Assembly: GCA_021813445.1 (NCBI GenBank)
Contig: JAKAKP010000100.1
Span: forward strand, 1 to 44,486
DNA from: Deltaproteobacteria bacterium
GTDB lineage: Bacteria > Desulfobacterota > Desulfobaccia > Desulfobaccales > 0-14-0-80-60-11
DNA length: 44,486 bases
Direction: 5' to 3'
The notes under the pieces were generated by a model, which did no database searches, had not been told where the DNA came from, and saw only the letters and a list, made by a program, of their open reading frames with translations. The translations under genes were made by a program, and so were the position numbers. Positions 33,660 to 41,034 of the stretch are shown in pieces; within the stretch, counting starts at the first letter, position 1, and each line of letters starts with the position of its first letter.

Positions 33660-33989
33660 TTAGTCGACAGATTCCTGCTCTGCCTCCGGGGCTTCGGCCT
33701 GTCCCAGGCGGTAACGGAAATAACTCCCCGCCTTAGGGCCTTCCAAAATTTCGCCGTATTTCTTCATAGTAGCCACATACCAGAGGACCTGGTCCTCCGG
33801 CAGCCCCGTGGCCGCGGCCAGCTCCGGCACGGTCAGTTCCGTATCCGCGAGGCTCTCCTTGATGGCTTTCACCGCCTGCCGCTGCGCCTTTATGCGGCTG
33901 GTGGCCGCGGTAATCTGCTCCATCCGGGCCGCCTTCAATTTTTTCAGGGCCTCTTTGCCGTTATCTTGTGCCACCGTTGTTTCCGGCAT
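33660..33989 (-). CDS. Small winged-helix-like protein in the hdr operon
   Basis: 109 residues from ATG 33989 (GAGG 7 bases upstream; a TTG two codons earlier is less likely). A basic, coiled N-terminal part (KEALKKLKAARMEQITAATSRIKAQRQAVKAIKESL) leads to a helix-turn-helix-like segment (LTVPELAAATGLPEDQVLWYVATMKKYGEILEGP) and a short wing (SYFRYRL). The C-terminus is acidic. It has no cysteine. It could bind DNA as a local regulator, or be an adapter protein. Being between hdrA and hdrC, a link to the complex is likely. I cannot name the family. Confidence 0.7.
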   Translation of the reverse strand: MPETTVAQDNGKEALKKLKAARMEQITAATSRIKAQRQAVKAIKESLADTELTVPELAAATGLPEDQVLWYVATMKKYGEILEGPKAGSYFRYRLGQAEAPEAEQESVD

Positions 33990-34000
33990 CAGCAAACCTC

Positions 34001-34091
34001 TTTTAAAGTCCCCCTTTGTAAAAGGGGGATTTAGGGGGATTTGGAGGCGTCCCTAATCCCCCCTACCCCCCTTTAGAAAAGGGGGGATAAA
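34001..34091. repeat. ~90-bp inverted-repeat element, copy B
   Basis: TTTTAAAGTCCCCCTTTG..AAAGGGGGATTTAGGGGGATTT and its mirror ...CCCCCCTTTAGAAAAGGGGGG. It lies in the long-hdrA/winged-helix gap. Confidence 0.75.
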
Positions 34092-34122
34092 CACTTGAGC
34101 CTCTTTGACCTTGCTGGCAACC

Positions 34123-36063
34123 TCACGCCTGTTCCAAGTACTCATCGGAGACGATCATATCCACCATGGATTCGAACTGCTTCAAGGTCCAGCCCTGGAT
34201 GTTGATGGCGTTTTCCGGGCAAACCGCCACGCAGGCGCCGCACCCCAGGCACATCACCGGGTTGACCCGGGCCCGCTGGACCTTTTGGCCCCCGACCTCC
34301 ATTTCCACCATAGCCAAGGCTCCGTCTGCCAAGCAAGCCTCTACACAGGCCCCCGTGCCGGTGCACTTGCTCAGGTCCACCTCGGCCACGAAGGGGTCCA
34401 ATTCCACGTAACCCCGGGAGAGGATGGCCGCGGCCTTGACCGCGGCCGCGCCCGCGGCCGCACAGGCCTCCCCCACGCCAAAGGGGGCCTGGCAGGTGCC
34501 GGCCAGCAGGATGCCAGCCACGGATAGCTCCACGGGCCGCAGCTTGGGATGCACCTCCTGGAGAAAGCGGTCCGCGCCCACGGGGATCTTCATCTTCTCC
34601 ACCAGATCGGAGATGTTATTGGGCTCCTGGCCCACCGCCAGCACCACTAGGTCCACCGGCACCTCCAGTTCCTCTCCGAAGGTCAGGACGTCTTTCACCC
34701 GGACCAGCAAGGGCGAACCTTTGGCATCGGGATTCTGGAGAATCTGCGGCTCTTCCCCGGCTTCGAAGCGGAAAAATAAAACCTGGTTGGCGGCCGCGCG
34801 GGTGTAGAGTTCCTCCTGACCCCGGCCGTAAGTGCGGATGTCCCGGTAAAAATCAAAGAATTTTGTCTGCGGATGGCGCTCTTTGATCAGGTTGGCGGCA
34901 TGCAGGATCGCCGCACAGCAGGTGCGGGAACAATATTCGTTCAAATAGCCGCCTGGGTTCTCCTCATGAATACCCGGAATCTGGCGGCTGCCCACGCAGT
35001 GGATCAGGGCCGCGCCGCGGATGTGCCGCCCATGCAGCACCAGGGTATCCCCCGCCGCCGGGGCCGCGGCCAAGGCCCGGATAAATTCCGGCAGGGTGAC
35101 CACTTCGGGGAAATCCTTGTAACCGTATTCCCCCTGGCGCGGTTGGTAGGGCCGCATGCCCGTGGCCAGGATGATGACCCCGGCCTCCAGGTCGATCTCT
35201 TCCCGGCTTTCCGGGATGGCCGCGGGCATGAGACCCACAAAGGGCACGTATTCTCCCGGGCCGCAGCCGGATTGGCTCAATCTTTCCAATTTCTCTGAAT
35301 ATTCTGCACTTTCCGGGGATGTCCGGGTAATTTTCAGCTTAAAATTGCCGATGTAGCCCTCAAAACCCTCCACCTGGGCGCAGGTGTAAACCGTGATCGC
35401 GGGGTGCTGCAAGACCGCGCCCGCCAGTTCACCGATGACCGCGGCTGCGGTTTCACCCCCGGGAGCCAGCTCCTGTAATTGGGCCACCTGCCCCCCCAGA
35501 AACGGGCTTTTTTCCACCAGGACCACGGCCTGGCCTCTCTCCGCCAGTTCTAGAGCGGCTTTCAGCCCGGCCATGCCACCGCCGATGACCAGGGCCCGGG
35601 GCCGCACCTCCACCCGAATAGGATCCAGGGGCTTTAGTTGGGCGGCCTTGGCCGCGGCCGCGGCCACCAGGCGGGTGGCCTTGGCGGTGGCTTCGGGGCC
35701 GTGGTGCACCCAACTCACCTGCTCCCGCAGGTTGGCATGTTCATAAACGTAGGGATTGCCTCCGGCCCGGACCAGGGCGTTGCGAAACGTGGTTTCATGG
35801 AGGCTGGGGGAGCAGGAAGCGACCACCACCCGTTCCACCAGGCCGCTTTTCAAATCCTCGATAATCATTTCCTGGCCGGGATCGGAGCACATGAACATGT
35901 TGTCCCGGGCCACCACCACCCCCGGCACCCGGCGGGCCTGGGCGCAAACCTGCTCCACGTCCACCGCGTCGGAAATATTGCCGCCGCAATGGCAGACGTA
36001 GACGCCGACTTTGCCGCCCGGCGTGGGCTCAGGTGAGGCTAGGGATTTTTTCTTTTTGACCAT
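34123..36063 (-). CDS. HdrA-like FAD/Fe-S electron-bifurcating subunit (long form)
   Basis: 646 residues. The N-terminal HdrA segment (VYVCHCGGNISDAVDVEQV, Cys24/26; MCSDPGQ) precedes an FAD domain with VIGGGMAGLKAALELAERG, a CVGSR strand and YCSRTCC. Two C-terminal ferredoxin motifs follow. The second is intact (Cys605, 608, 611, 615). The first reads C567-T-G-T570-G-A-C573-V-E-A-C577, so the second ligand is Thr, suggesting a [3Fe-4S] or altered cluster. HdrA takes electrons and may split them between ferredoxin and HdrBC. The start at 36063 has only a weak site. Flanked on both sides by ~90-base inverted repeats. Confidence 0.88.
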   Translation of the reverse strand: MVKKKKSLASPEPTPGGKVGVYVCHCGGNISDAVDVEQVCAQARRVPGVVVARDNMFMCSDPGQEMIIEDLKSGLVERVVVASCSPSLHETTFRNALVRAGGNPYVYEHANLREQVSWVHHGPEATAKATRLVAAAAAKAAQLKPLDPIRVEVRPRALVIGGGMAGLKAALELAERGQAVVLVEKSPFLGGQVAQLQELAPGGETAAAVIGELAGAVLQHPAITVYTCAQVEGFEGYIGNFKLKITRTSPESAEYSEKLERLSQSGCGPGEYVPFVGLMPAAIPESREEIDLEAGVIILATGMRPYQPRQGEYGYKDFPEVVTLPEFIRALAAAPAAGDTLVLHGRHIRGAALIHCVGSRQIPGIHEENPGGYLNEYCSRTCCAAILHAANLIKERHPQTKFFDFYRDIRTYGRGQEELYTRAAANQVLFFRFEAGEEPQILQNPDAKGSPLLVRVKDVLTFGEELEVPVDLVVLAVGQEPNNISDLVEKMKIPVGADRFLQEVHPKLRPVELSVAGILLAGTCQAPFGVGEACAAAGAAAVKAAAILSRGYVELDPFVAEVDLSKCTGTGACVEACLADGALAMVEMEVGGQKVQRARVNPVMCLGCGACVAVCPENAINIQGWTLKQFESMVDMIVSDEYLEQA

Positions 36064-36081
36064 CCGCCTGGGTTCCGTTTT

Positions 36082-36111
36082 GGGTTTTTGGTTTTCGGTT
36101 TTCGGTTTTCG
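36082..36111. repeat. 7-bp tandem repeat (GGTTTTC)n
   Basis: Three exact GGTTTTC units (90-110) with degenerate units before, directly upstream of the long hdrA start. Confidence 0.8.
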
Positions 36112-36113
36112 TT

Positions 36114-36201
36114 CTAAAGTCCCCTTGGGTAAGAGGAATTTAGGGGTTTTTCGGGGGCCTACAAATCCCCCCTAACCCCCCTTTTGCAAAGGGGGGGATA
36201 A
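36114..36201. repeat. ~90-bp inverted-repeat element, copy C
   Basis: TAAAGTCCCCTTGGG..., ending CCCCCCTTTTGCAAAGGGGGGG. It has the same orientation as copy B and is more degraded at its left part. Lies in the short-hdrA/long-hdrA gap. Confidence 0.7.
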
Positions 36202-36292
36202 GAACTTCATCCCATCGGACTTTCAAGCCTTTTCCCAGCAACCTGCCAATCACTGGCTCCTTGTCTCCCGGCGGCCAAAGGCTGCCCTTTAA

Positions 36293-36382
36293 CTGGCCCC
36301 TGGCCACTGACCACTAATCCCTGGCCCCTGATCCCCGGCACCTGGCCCCTGTCTTTTCCTGCTCACTGCTCACTGCTTACTG
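36293..36382. repeat. Compound 7-bp repeat array: CTGGCCC-like then CTGCTCA
   Basis: Nine degenerate heptads of CTGGCCC type in constant phase (36293-36355), then three heptads CTGCTCA, CTGCTCA, CTGCTTA (36359-36379). The stop and last codons of the short hdrA-like gene (Ser-Lys-Gln) are encoded by the array, as at 16415. Confidence 0.75.
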
Positions 36383-37659
36383 ACCAAATAGCGGGAAGCC
36401 TCCATGGCTGCGGCTCCGGCTTCGGCGATGCTGTCCACGATATCCTTGGGGCCGGCCGCGGCCCCGGCTACGAAAACTCCTTCCAGATCGGTCAGGGTGG
36501 GCGCGGTCTTAGGTTTGACGGTCTTGATGAATTTATCCCCGCCGGTGGCAAGAACGCAGCGGCCTTGGGGGTCCCAGGCCGGCACTAGGCCCAGGGAGAG
36601 GACCACCAGGTCATGCTCCGCCACCTGCACCCCGCCCCCGGCCTCCTGGGATTCGTACCTGACCCGGACCGCCCCGTTTTCGCCAGGGTCCAGGTAGGCC
36701 ACCTTGCCCTTCACAAAATTCACCCCCATGGCCTGGGCGGTTTGATAGAACTGCTCATAGCCCTTGCCGAAGGCCCGGATGTCCATGTAATAGATGGCGA
36801 TATCCGCCAGGGGTAGAGCCCCGGACAGGAGCATGGCCTCCTTGACGGCATACATGCAGCAGACCCGGGAACAGTAAGGCAGGCCCAGGCTCTGGTCCCG
36901 GGAGCCGGCGCACGGGATGAAGGCGATGGAGTCCGGCTCCATGCCGTCATAAGGCCTAAGCACCCGGTTGTAAGGGCCATGGGGCGCCAGCAACCTTTCC
37001 ATCTGCAGGGCCGTAATCACATTGGGAATCCGGCCCTGGCCATACTGGACCTTATCTTCCAGAGGAATCATTTCGAAGCCGGTGGCGATCACCGCCGTGC
37101 CTGCAGTCACCAGGAATTCTTCCGGCGCCTGGAAATAATTAACGGCCTGGGTGGGACAGACCTTGGCGCAGCGGCCGCAGAGGATGCAGTTCTCCGTATC
37201 GATCAGGGCCTTCTGGGGAATGGCGTTGGAGAAAGGCAGATAGATGGCTTTGCGGGCTGCAAAGCCCCCCTGCCCGGCGTCGGGGACCAGCACCGGACAC
37301 TGGTATTCGCACTGGCGGCAGCCGATGCATTTCTCGGTATCCACGCAGCGGGGTTTTTGAGTGATCTTGGCGATCAAAGAGCCATTTCGGCGCTCCAAAG
37401 ATTGCAGTTCGCAGAAGGTCAAAAGGGTGATGTTGGGATGATGGGCCGCGGCCGCCATCTTCGGAGTGGTGATGCAACTGGAGCAATCCAGGGTGGGAAA
37501 GACCTTGGAGAGCCGGATCATCTTGCCGCCGATGGACGCGTCTTTTTCCACCACGGCCACGGTGAAATTTTGGTCCGCGAGATTGAGAGCCGCCTCCAGA
37601 CCGGCGATCCCCCCGCCCAGGACCAGGGCGTCAAAGCGGTGATTTTGCCCGGAATTCAT
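36370..37659 (-). CDS. HdrA/QmoA-like flavoprotein with two inserted ferredoxin clusters (short form)
   Basis: 429 residues without the N-terminal HdrA extension. FAD-binding VLGGGIAGLEAAL (13-25), then C59-S-S-C62, two complete [4Fe-4S] motifs (Cys111/114/117/121 and Cys158/161/164/168), IPCAGSRD and PYCSRVCC (C263, C267, C268). The size and the order NVITALQMERLLAPHGP...RPYDG recall QmoA of sulfate reducers more than methanogen HdrA. AGGAG precedes ATG 37659. The last codons and stop lie inside a heptad repeat. QmoA passes electrons from the quinone pool to APS reductase; with HdrBC and MvhD-like partners here it may couple to a soluble electron carrier instead (inference). Confidence 0.87.
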   Translation of the reverse strand: MNSGQNHRFDALVLGGGIAGLEAALNLADQNFTVAVVEKDASIGGKMIRLSKVFPTLDCSSCITTPKMAAAAHHPNITLLTFCELQSLERRNGSLIAKITQKPRCVDTEKCIGCRQCEYQCPVLVPDAGQGGFAARKAIYLPFSNAIPQKALIDTENCILCGRCAKVCPTQAVNYFQAPEEFLVTAGTAVIATGFEMIPLEDKVQYGQGRIPNVITALQMERLLAPHGPYNRVLRPYDGMEPDSIAFIPCAGSRDQSLGLPYCSRVCCMYAVKEAMLLSGALPLADIAIYYMDIRAFGKGYEQFYQTAQAMGVNFVKGKVAYLDPGENGAVRVRYESQEAGGGVQVAEHDLVVLSLGLVPAWDPQGRCVLATGGDKFIKTVKPKTAPTLTDLEGVFVAGAAAGPKDIVDSIAEAGAAAMEASRYLVSKQ

Positions 37660-37680
37660 GCCTGTTGCTCCTGAAGATGC

Positions 37681-38106
37681 CTAAGCCGCGGCCGGCCTCT
37701 CGCTCCCCGGCGGGCCCAAAGGGGAGACCAGGTCGTGCATCTGCTGCACTTCTTTTAAAAAGGCCCGGGTGCAGACGGTACAGATGGCGGTGAGGCGCAG
37801 CCGGCGAATATCCAGTCCCCTTTCCTTCATCAGGGCGTAAACCCGGTCGATGCGCCGGGCCAGGGCGTCATAGGCCCCGGGGTAGGGAGTTTCCGCGCCG
37901 CAGGACATGATGATGATCCCGGCGATGCCTTTATCGAAGCAATCCAGATAGAAATGCTCGGGGAAAAGCACCGACGCCTTGACCCGCAGGATATAGGTGT
38001 CGGCCGGATAGCTCATATGCCCCTGCCCCGTGGCATCGGCCCCGGGATAGGCGCAGGCGTCTTCGGCCAGGATCAGGATCTTCCCTCCGGGTTTTGCGGA
38101 CCCCAT
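37681..38106 (-). CDS. MvhD/FlpD-like iron-sulfur subunit with altered cysteines
   Basis: 141 residues. Family pattern: ACAYPGADATGQGHMSYP, ILRVKAS..FPEHF, GIAGIIIMSCGAETPYPGAY and a helical C-terminus. Usual ligands at CSGRV and GDCHY are missing (A44-S-V and E72-T-P), while Cys18, 56, 69 and a C109-TV-C112 pair remain. MvhD hands electrons from a hydrogenase or formate dehydrogenase to HdrA via a [2Fe-2S] cluster. The ligand set here suggests a modified cluster or none. GAGG precedes ATG 38106; 11 bases separate it from tusA and 21 from the HdrA-like gene, a tight operon. Confidence 0.82.
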   Translation of the reverse strand: MGSAKPGGKILILAEDACAYPGADATGQGHMSYPADTYILRVKASVLFPEHFYLDCFDKGIAGIIIMSCGAETPYPGAYDALARRIDRVYALMKERGLDIRRLRLTAICTVCTRAFLKEVQQMHDLVSPLGPPGSERPAAA

Positions 38107-38117
38107 GCGGCCCTCGT

Positions 38118-38372
38118 TTACTTCTTCCGGGTCACGAAAATGCGGTCGTAACCATCTGCGGGCAGCGAGCCGATGAATTCGTGGCCCACTTTTTTGGCCC
38201 AGAGGGGAATATCCTCTTTGGTCCCCGGGTCACTGGAGAGCACTTCCAGTACTTCCCCCACCTTCACCTGGGCGATGGCCTTTTTGGCTTCCATCAGCGG
38301 CCCCGGGCAGGCGCTGCCCCGGCAATCCACCACCGCTGCGGGCTTTAACGTAGTGAGATCGGCAGTTGTCAT
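38118..38372 (-). CDS. tusA: TusA-family sulfur carrier protein
   Basis: 84 residues, the usual length. Cys22 in the CPGP motif (RGSACPGPLMEAKKAI) is the persulfide-carrying residue; Cys17 is an extra Cys, not typical. AGGAGA precedes ATG 38372. TusA proteins move sulfane sulfur between partners such as DsrE, Rhd and Hdr-like or Dsr systems. Placed second in the operon, after a CsoR/CstR-like repressor, it supports a sulfur-relay function. Confidence 0.92.
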   Translation of the reverse strand: MTTADLTTLKPAAVVDCRGSACPGPLMEAKKAIAQVKVGEVLEVLSSDPGTKEDIPLWAKKVGHEFIGSLPADGYDRIFVTRKK

Positions 38373-38437
38373 GGTTTCTCTCCTTTGGCTTTGCTGGTCC
38401 CGGCCCGGCGCCGGGAGACGGGATTTACTGGCAGCAC

Positions 38438-38734
38438 TTAAGAGTCAATGAACTTGGAGAGCATGTCTATGGCCTTGTCCAGCCTGGTGAAAACCCCCTC
38501 GGCGTTCTGCTCCTCCGCGGTTTGGCCGTAACATTTGACCAGATAGACCTTCAAAATCAGGTTGCAGACCGCTTTTAAAGCGGAGTGGGCGGCCCTCGCC
38601 TGGGTGAGGATCTGATCACACTCCTTATCCGCCTCGATCATGCCTTGCAGACCGCGGATTTGCCCTTCGATCTTTTTTAGACGGGAGTGAATTTCCCGCT
38701 GCATCTGCTTTTTGGTTTCTTCCGTTGGATACAT
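38438..38734 (-). CDS. CsoR/CstR-family repressor, probably persulfide-sensing
   Basis: 98 residues of the DUF156 four-helix family: SRLKKIEGQIRGLQGMIEADKECDQILTQ. Cys39 and Cys68 match the two conserved thiols, but the copper-ligand His of CsoR (three to four residues before the second Cys) is Tyr64. A Cys57 is also present. This pattern resembles CstR, which senses per- and polysulfides by a Cys-Cys trisulfide, rather than copper. The operon context (TusA, Hdr, DsrE) agrees. A perfect small palindrome (38821-38832) upstream is a candidate operator. The ribosome site (AGGTAG) is weak. Confidence 0.85.
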   Translation of the reverse strand: MYPTEETKKQMQREIHSRLKKIEGQIRGLQGMIEADKECDQILTQARAAHSALKAVCNLILKVYLVKCYGQTAEEQNAEGVFTRLDKAIDMLSKFIDS

Positions 38735-38820
38735 AAAGCTACCTATAGTTATCTGAAAATTGACAGCCTTAAGGGTTAATCCCGCCGGGGCCTGACTATC
38801 CGTTCATTTTTCAATATACT

Positions 38821-38832
38821 ATACCGGGGTAT
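38821..38832. promoter_or_regulatory. Candidate operator of the CstR-like repressor
   Basis: ATACC-GG-GGTAT, a perfect inverted repeat 87 bases before the repressor start. CsoR/CstR-family operators are G/C-centred with flanking TATAC/GTATA, as here. Inference from position and sequence. Confidence 0.5.
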
Positions 38833-38901
38833 GGTGACATGCAAGCAAAATTTTCCGAAGGAAAAAATTTTTTTATCTGTCCTGAAAAGTTCCAAGCGGT
38901 A

Positions 38902-38952
38902 GCACGGGCTTTCCAGCCTGTGCGGATTACCGGGCGGGCGAGACGCCCGCCC
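38902..38952. repeat. REP-like hairpins
   Basis: GCACGGGCT-TTCC-AGCCTGTGC (38902-38923) is an inverted near-copy of the hairpin at 9575. It is followed by GGGCGGGCG-AGA-CGCCCGCCC (38932-38952), a perfect 9-base stem like that at 26915. They lie in the ~400-base gap between the repressor and the dehydrogenase. Confidence 0.65.
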
Positions 38953-39137
38953 CGATTCTTTTTATGCTTTACGGGTGGGCCGCGGGCCCATGAGGAACTG
39001 TTTCGGAGAAATAGGGCCGGGGAGAGATACCGGGGCCTCTGCTGCCAGGCCAGGCCGCGGATTCTCGAAGTTGCAAAAACCCGCTCAATTATTATGATAC
39101 TGGACAATAAGAAAAGTCACCGGAAGGAGCAAAAATC

Positions 39138-40115
39138 ATGAAGGTCCTGGTAACTGTGAGGTTGCCCGCCGAGGTCTTATCCTTGATTGCCCGGGAGCAT
39201 CAGGTGGAGAGCTACGATGCCGACCCGCCCCTGGAGAGGCACAAGCTCCTGCAAGGCGTCGCCGACAAGGAGGGGCTGCTGTGCACCATTACCGACCGCA
39301 TCGATAGCGAAGTGCTGGAGCGCGGCCCGGCCCTGAAAATCATTGCCAACTACGGCGTCGGCTTCGAGCATATTGAGGTGGCGGCCGCCACCCGGAAGGG
39401 AATTCCGGTGACAAATACCCCGGGCGTGCTCACGGACGCCACCGCGGACCTGGCCTTCGCCCTGATCCTGGCCACGGCCCGCCGGGTCGTGGAGGGCGAC
39501 CGCCGGGTCCGGGCGGGACAGTTCCAGTACTGGGCGCCCCTCCTGTTTCTGGGCCAGGAAGTGAGCGGCAAGACCCTGGGCATCATCGGCCTGGGCCGCA
39601 TCGGCCAGGCCGTGGCCCGGCGGGCCGCGGGCTTCGGCATGAAGATCATCTACCATAGCCGCACCCCCTTGGCCCCTGCCGCCGGGCAGGAACTGCAGGC
39701 CGCGGCGGTGCCCCTGGAGACCCTGCTGCGGGAAGCAGATTTCGTGACCCTGCACATCCCCCTGACGCCCCAGACCCGGCACCTGATCGGCAGCCGGGAG
39801 TTGGAACTGATGAAGCCCACGGCCTACCTGATCAACACCTCCCGGGGGCCGGTGGTGGATGAAGCGGCCCTGGTTGCGGCTTTGCAGCGAGAGCAGATTC
39901 GCGGCGCGGGGCTGGATGTCTATGAAAGAGAGCCGCAACTGGCGCCGGGTCTGGCCGACCTCGATAATGTGGTGCTCCTGCCCCATTTGGGCAGCGCCAC
40001 CGTGGAAACCCGCACCCGCATGGCGGTGATGGCGGCTGAGAATCTCCTGGCGGGACTCAGGGGCGATCCTCCTCCCAACTGCCTCAACTGGACGGAACTC
40101 CAGGGAAAGAAATAG
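39138..40115 (+). CDS. D-isomer-specific 2-hydroxyacid dehydrogenase
   Basis: 325 residues, AAGGAGC before ATG 39138. NAD-binding GLGRIGQAVARRAAGFG, the catalytic Arg in NTSRGPVVDE, Glu in DVYEREP and His in LPHLGSAT are all present. Family members reduce glyoxylate, hydroxypyruvate, 2-ketogluconate or similar; the short HSRTP segment after the Rossmann strand suggests NADP(H) over NAD(H), as in glyoxylate reductases (inference). The downstream YkuD gene starts within 50 bases. Confidence 0.9.
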   Translation: MKVLVTVRLPAEVLSLIAREHQVESYDADPPLERHKLLQGVADKEGLLCTITDRIDSEVLERGPALKIIANYGVGFEHIEVAAATRKGIPVTNTPGVLTDATADLAFALILATARRVVEGDRRVRAGQFQYWAPLLFLGQEVSGKTLGIIGLGRIGQAVARRAAGFGMKIIYHSRTPLAPAAGQELQAAAVPLETLLREADFVTLHIPLTPQTRHLIGSRELELMKPTAYLINTSRGPVVDEAALVAALQREQIRGAGLDVYEREPQLAPGLADLDNVVLLPHLGSATVETRTRMAVMAAENLLAGLRGDPPPNCLNWTELQGKK

Positions 40116-40165
40116 TAAGGTTAATGAGTTTAATAGCAGATAAGCCCGGTTATCAAAGGCTGAGA

Positions 40166-40954
40166 ATGAATGTTTGGACGCGAGTTTTTTCTTATCTTTT
40201 CGTTATCTTATGCCTTTTCATGGCGAGCGCCGCCGTCTGGGCCCGGGAAGAAGATTATAGTAATTTTTGCAAGGAGTTGAATAATTCCGGCCTTGAAGTG
40301 GTCGACTCAGGCGTGGCTTACGGCGTGCCTTTCGTCGAGATCGTCATTCCCCCAGGCTCTTCCATTACCTCCATCTGCCGCAGCCTGCCCACCCTCAATC
40401 GGCAATTCAAACGGTGCCGGAACCGGCTCGCCTTTTTTAATGCCTTAAATCCATCTTATATCAAGACCAGAACTCCGCAACCCAACTCCATTGAAACCAA
40501 CACCTTAAAGATCCCCCTGGATCTGCGCCTGGTGCCGGAAATTTTCCCCGCCTACGACGCCTCCCTGGAGGCCTATGAAGAATATCTCCTGGTAGATATC
40601 GGCAAAGGCTTTCTGGCGCTCTATTCACGGGGCGAACTGCGCCGGGTCTTTCCCATCTCCGCGGGAGCCGGGGGTGAACGGACGCCGCTTTTCGATTTTC
40701 GGGTCGAAGGCAAGGATGAAAATCACTGGTCCAACATCTATGACTCCTGGATGCCGTGGGCCTTGCATCTCAAGGGTCCATATTACATCCATGGCGGAGT
40801 TCTCCCCGGCAAAGCGGACTCCGCGGGCTGCATCCGTCTGCCCATTGATGACGCCGAGCAGTTATATAGATCAGTGGAAGTGGGCACTCCCGGGCGGGTC
40901 ATCGACACCCCCAAGGTGGAACAGGATATCTACCCCGCGCCTTTCTGTCGCTGA
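40166..40954 (+). CDS. L,D-transpeptidase (YkuD domain), exported
   Basis: 262 residues from ATG 40166, chosen because a signal peptide then starts at once (MNVWTRVFSYLFVILCLFMA, Ala-rich cut near AVWA) and AAAGG lies before it. An ATG at 40124 adds 14 residues. An unfamiliar N-terminal part (YSNFCKELNN...) precedes the YkuD domain with the catalytic HGGVLPGKADSAGCIRLP (His and Cys). It cross-links or anchors peptidoglycan in the periplasm. The downstream gene lies on the other strand. Confidence 0.85.
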   Translation: MNVWTRVFSYLFVILCLFMASAAVWAREEDYSNFCKELNNSGLEVVDSGVAYGVPFVEIVIPPGSSITSICRSLPTLNRQFKRCRNRLAFFNALNPSYIKTRTPQPNSIETNTLKIPLDLRLVPEIFPAYDASLEAYEEYLLVDIGKGFLALYSRGELRRVFPISAGAGGERTPLFDFRVEGKDENHWSNIYDSWMPWALHLKGPYYIHGGVLPGKADSAGCIRLPIDDAEQLYRSVEVGTPGRVIDTPKVEQDIYPAPFCR

Positions 40955-41034
40955 GTGCCCTTCCGAAGACAAGGGCAGGGAACCGGATGATCTCGGCAGG
41001 GCGCAGGAGCAATCCCCCTCAGTTGTCTACAATC

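Noticed and set aside
36293-36382. CRISPR-like array
   Set aside because: The period is 7 bases with no spacers; repeat units are far too short.
34123-37659. Canonical QmoAB
   Set aside because: The long protein has a VYVCHCGG HdrA N-terminus and no fused MvhD domain as in QmoB, and no QmoC follows. I therefore call both HdrA-like, with only the short one QmoA-like.
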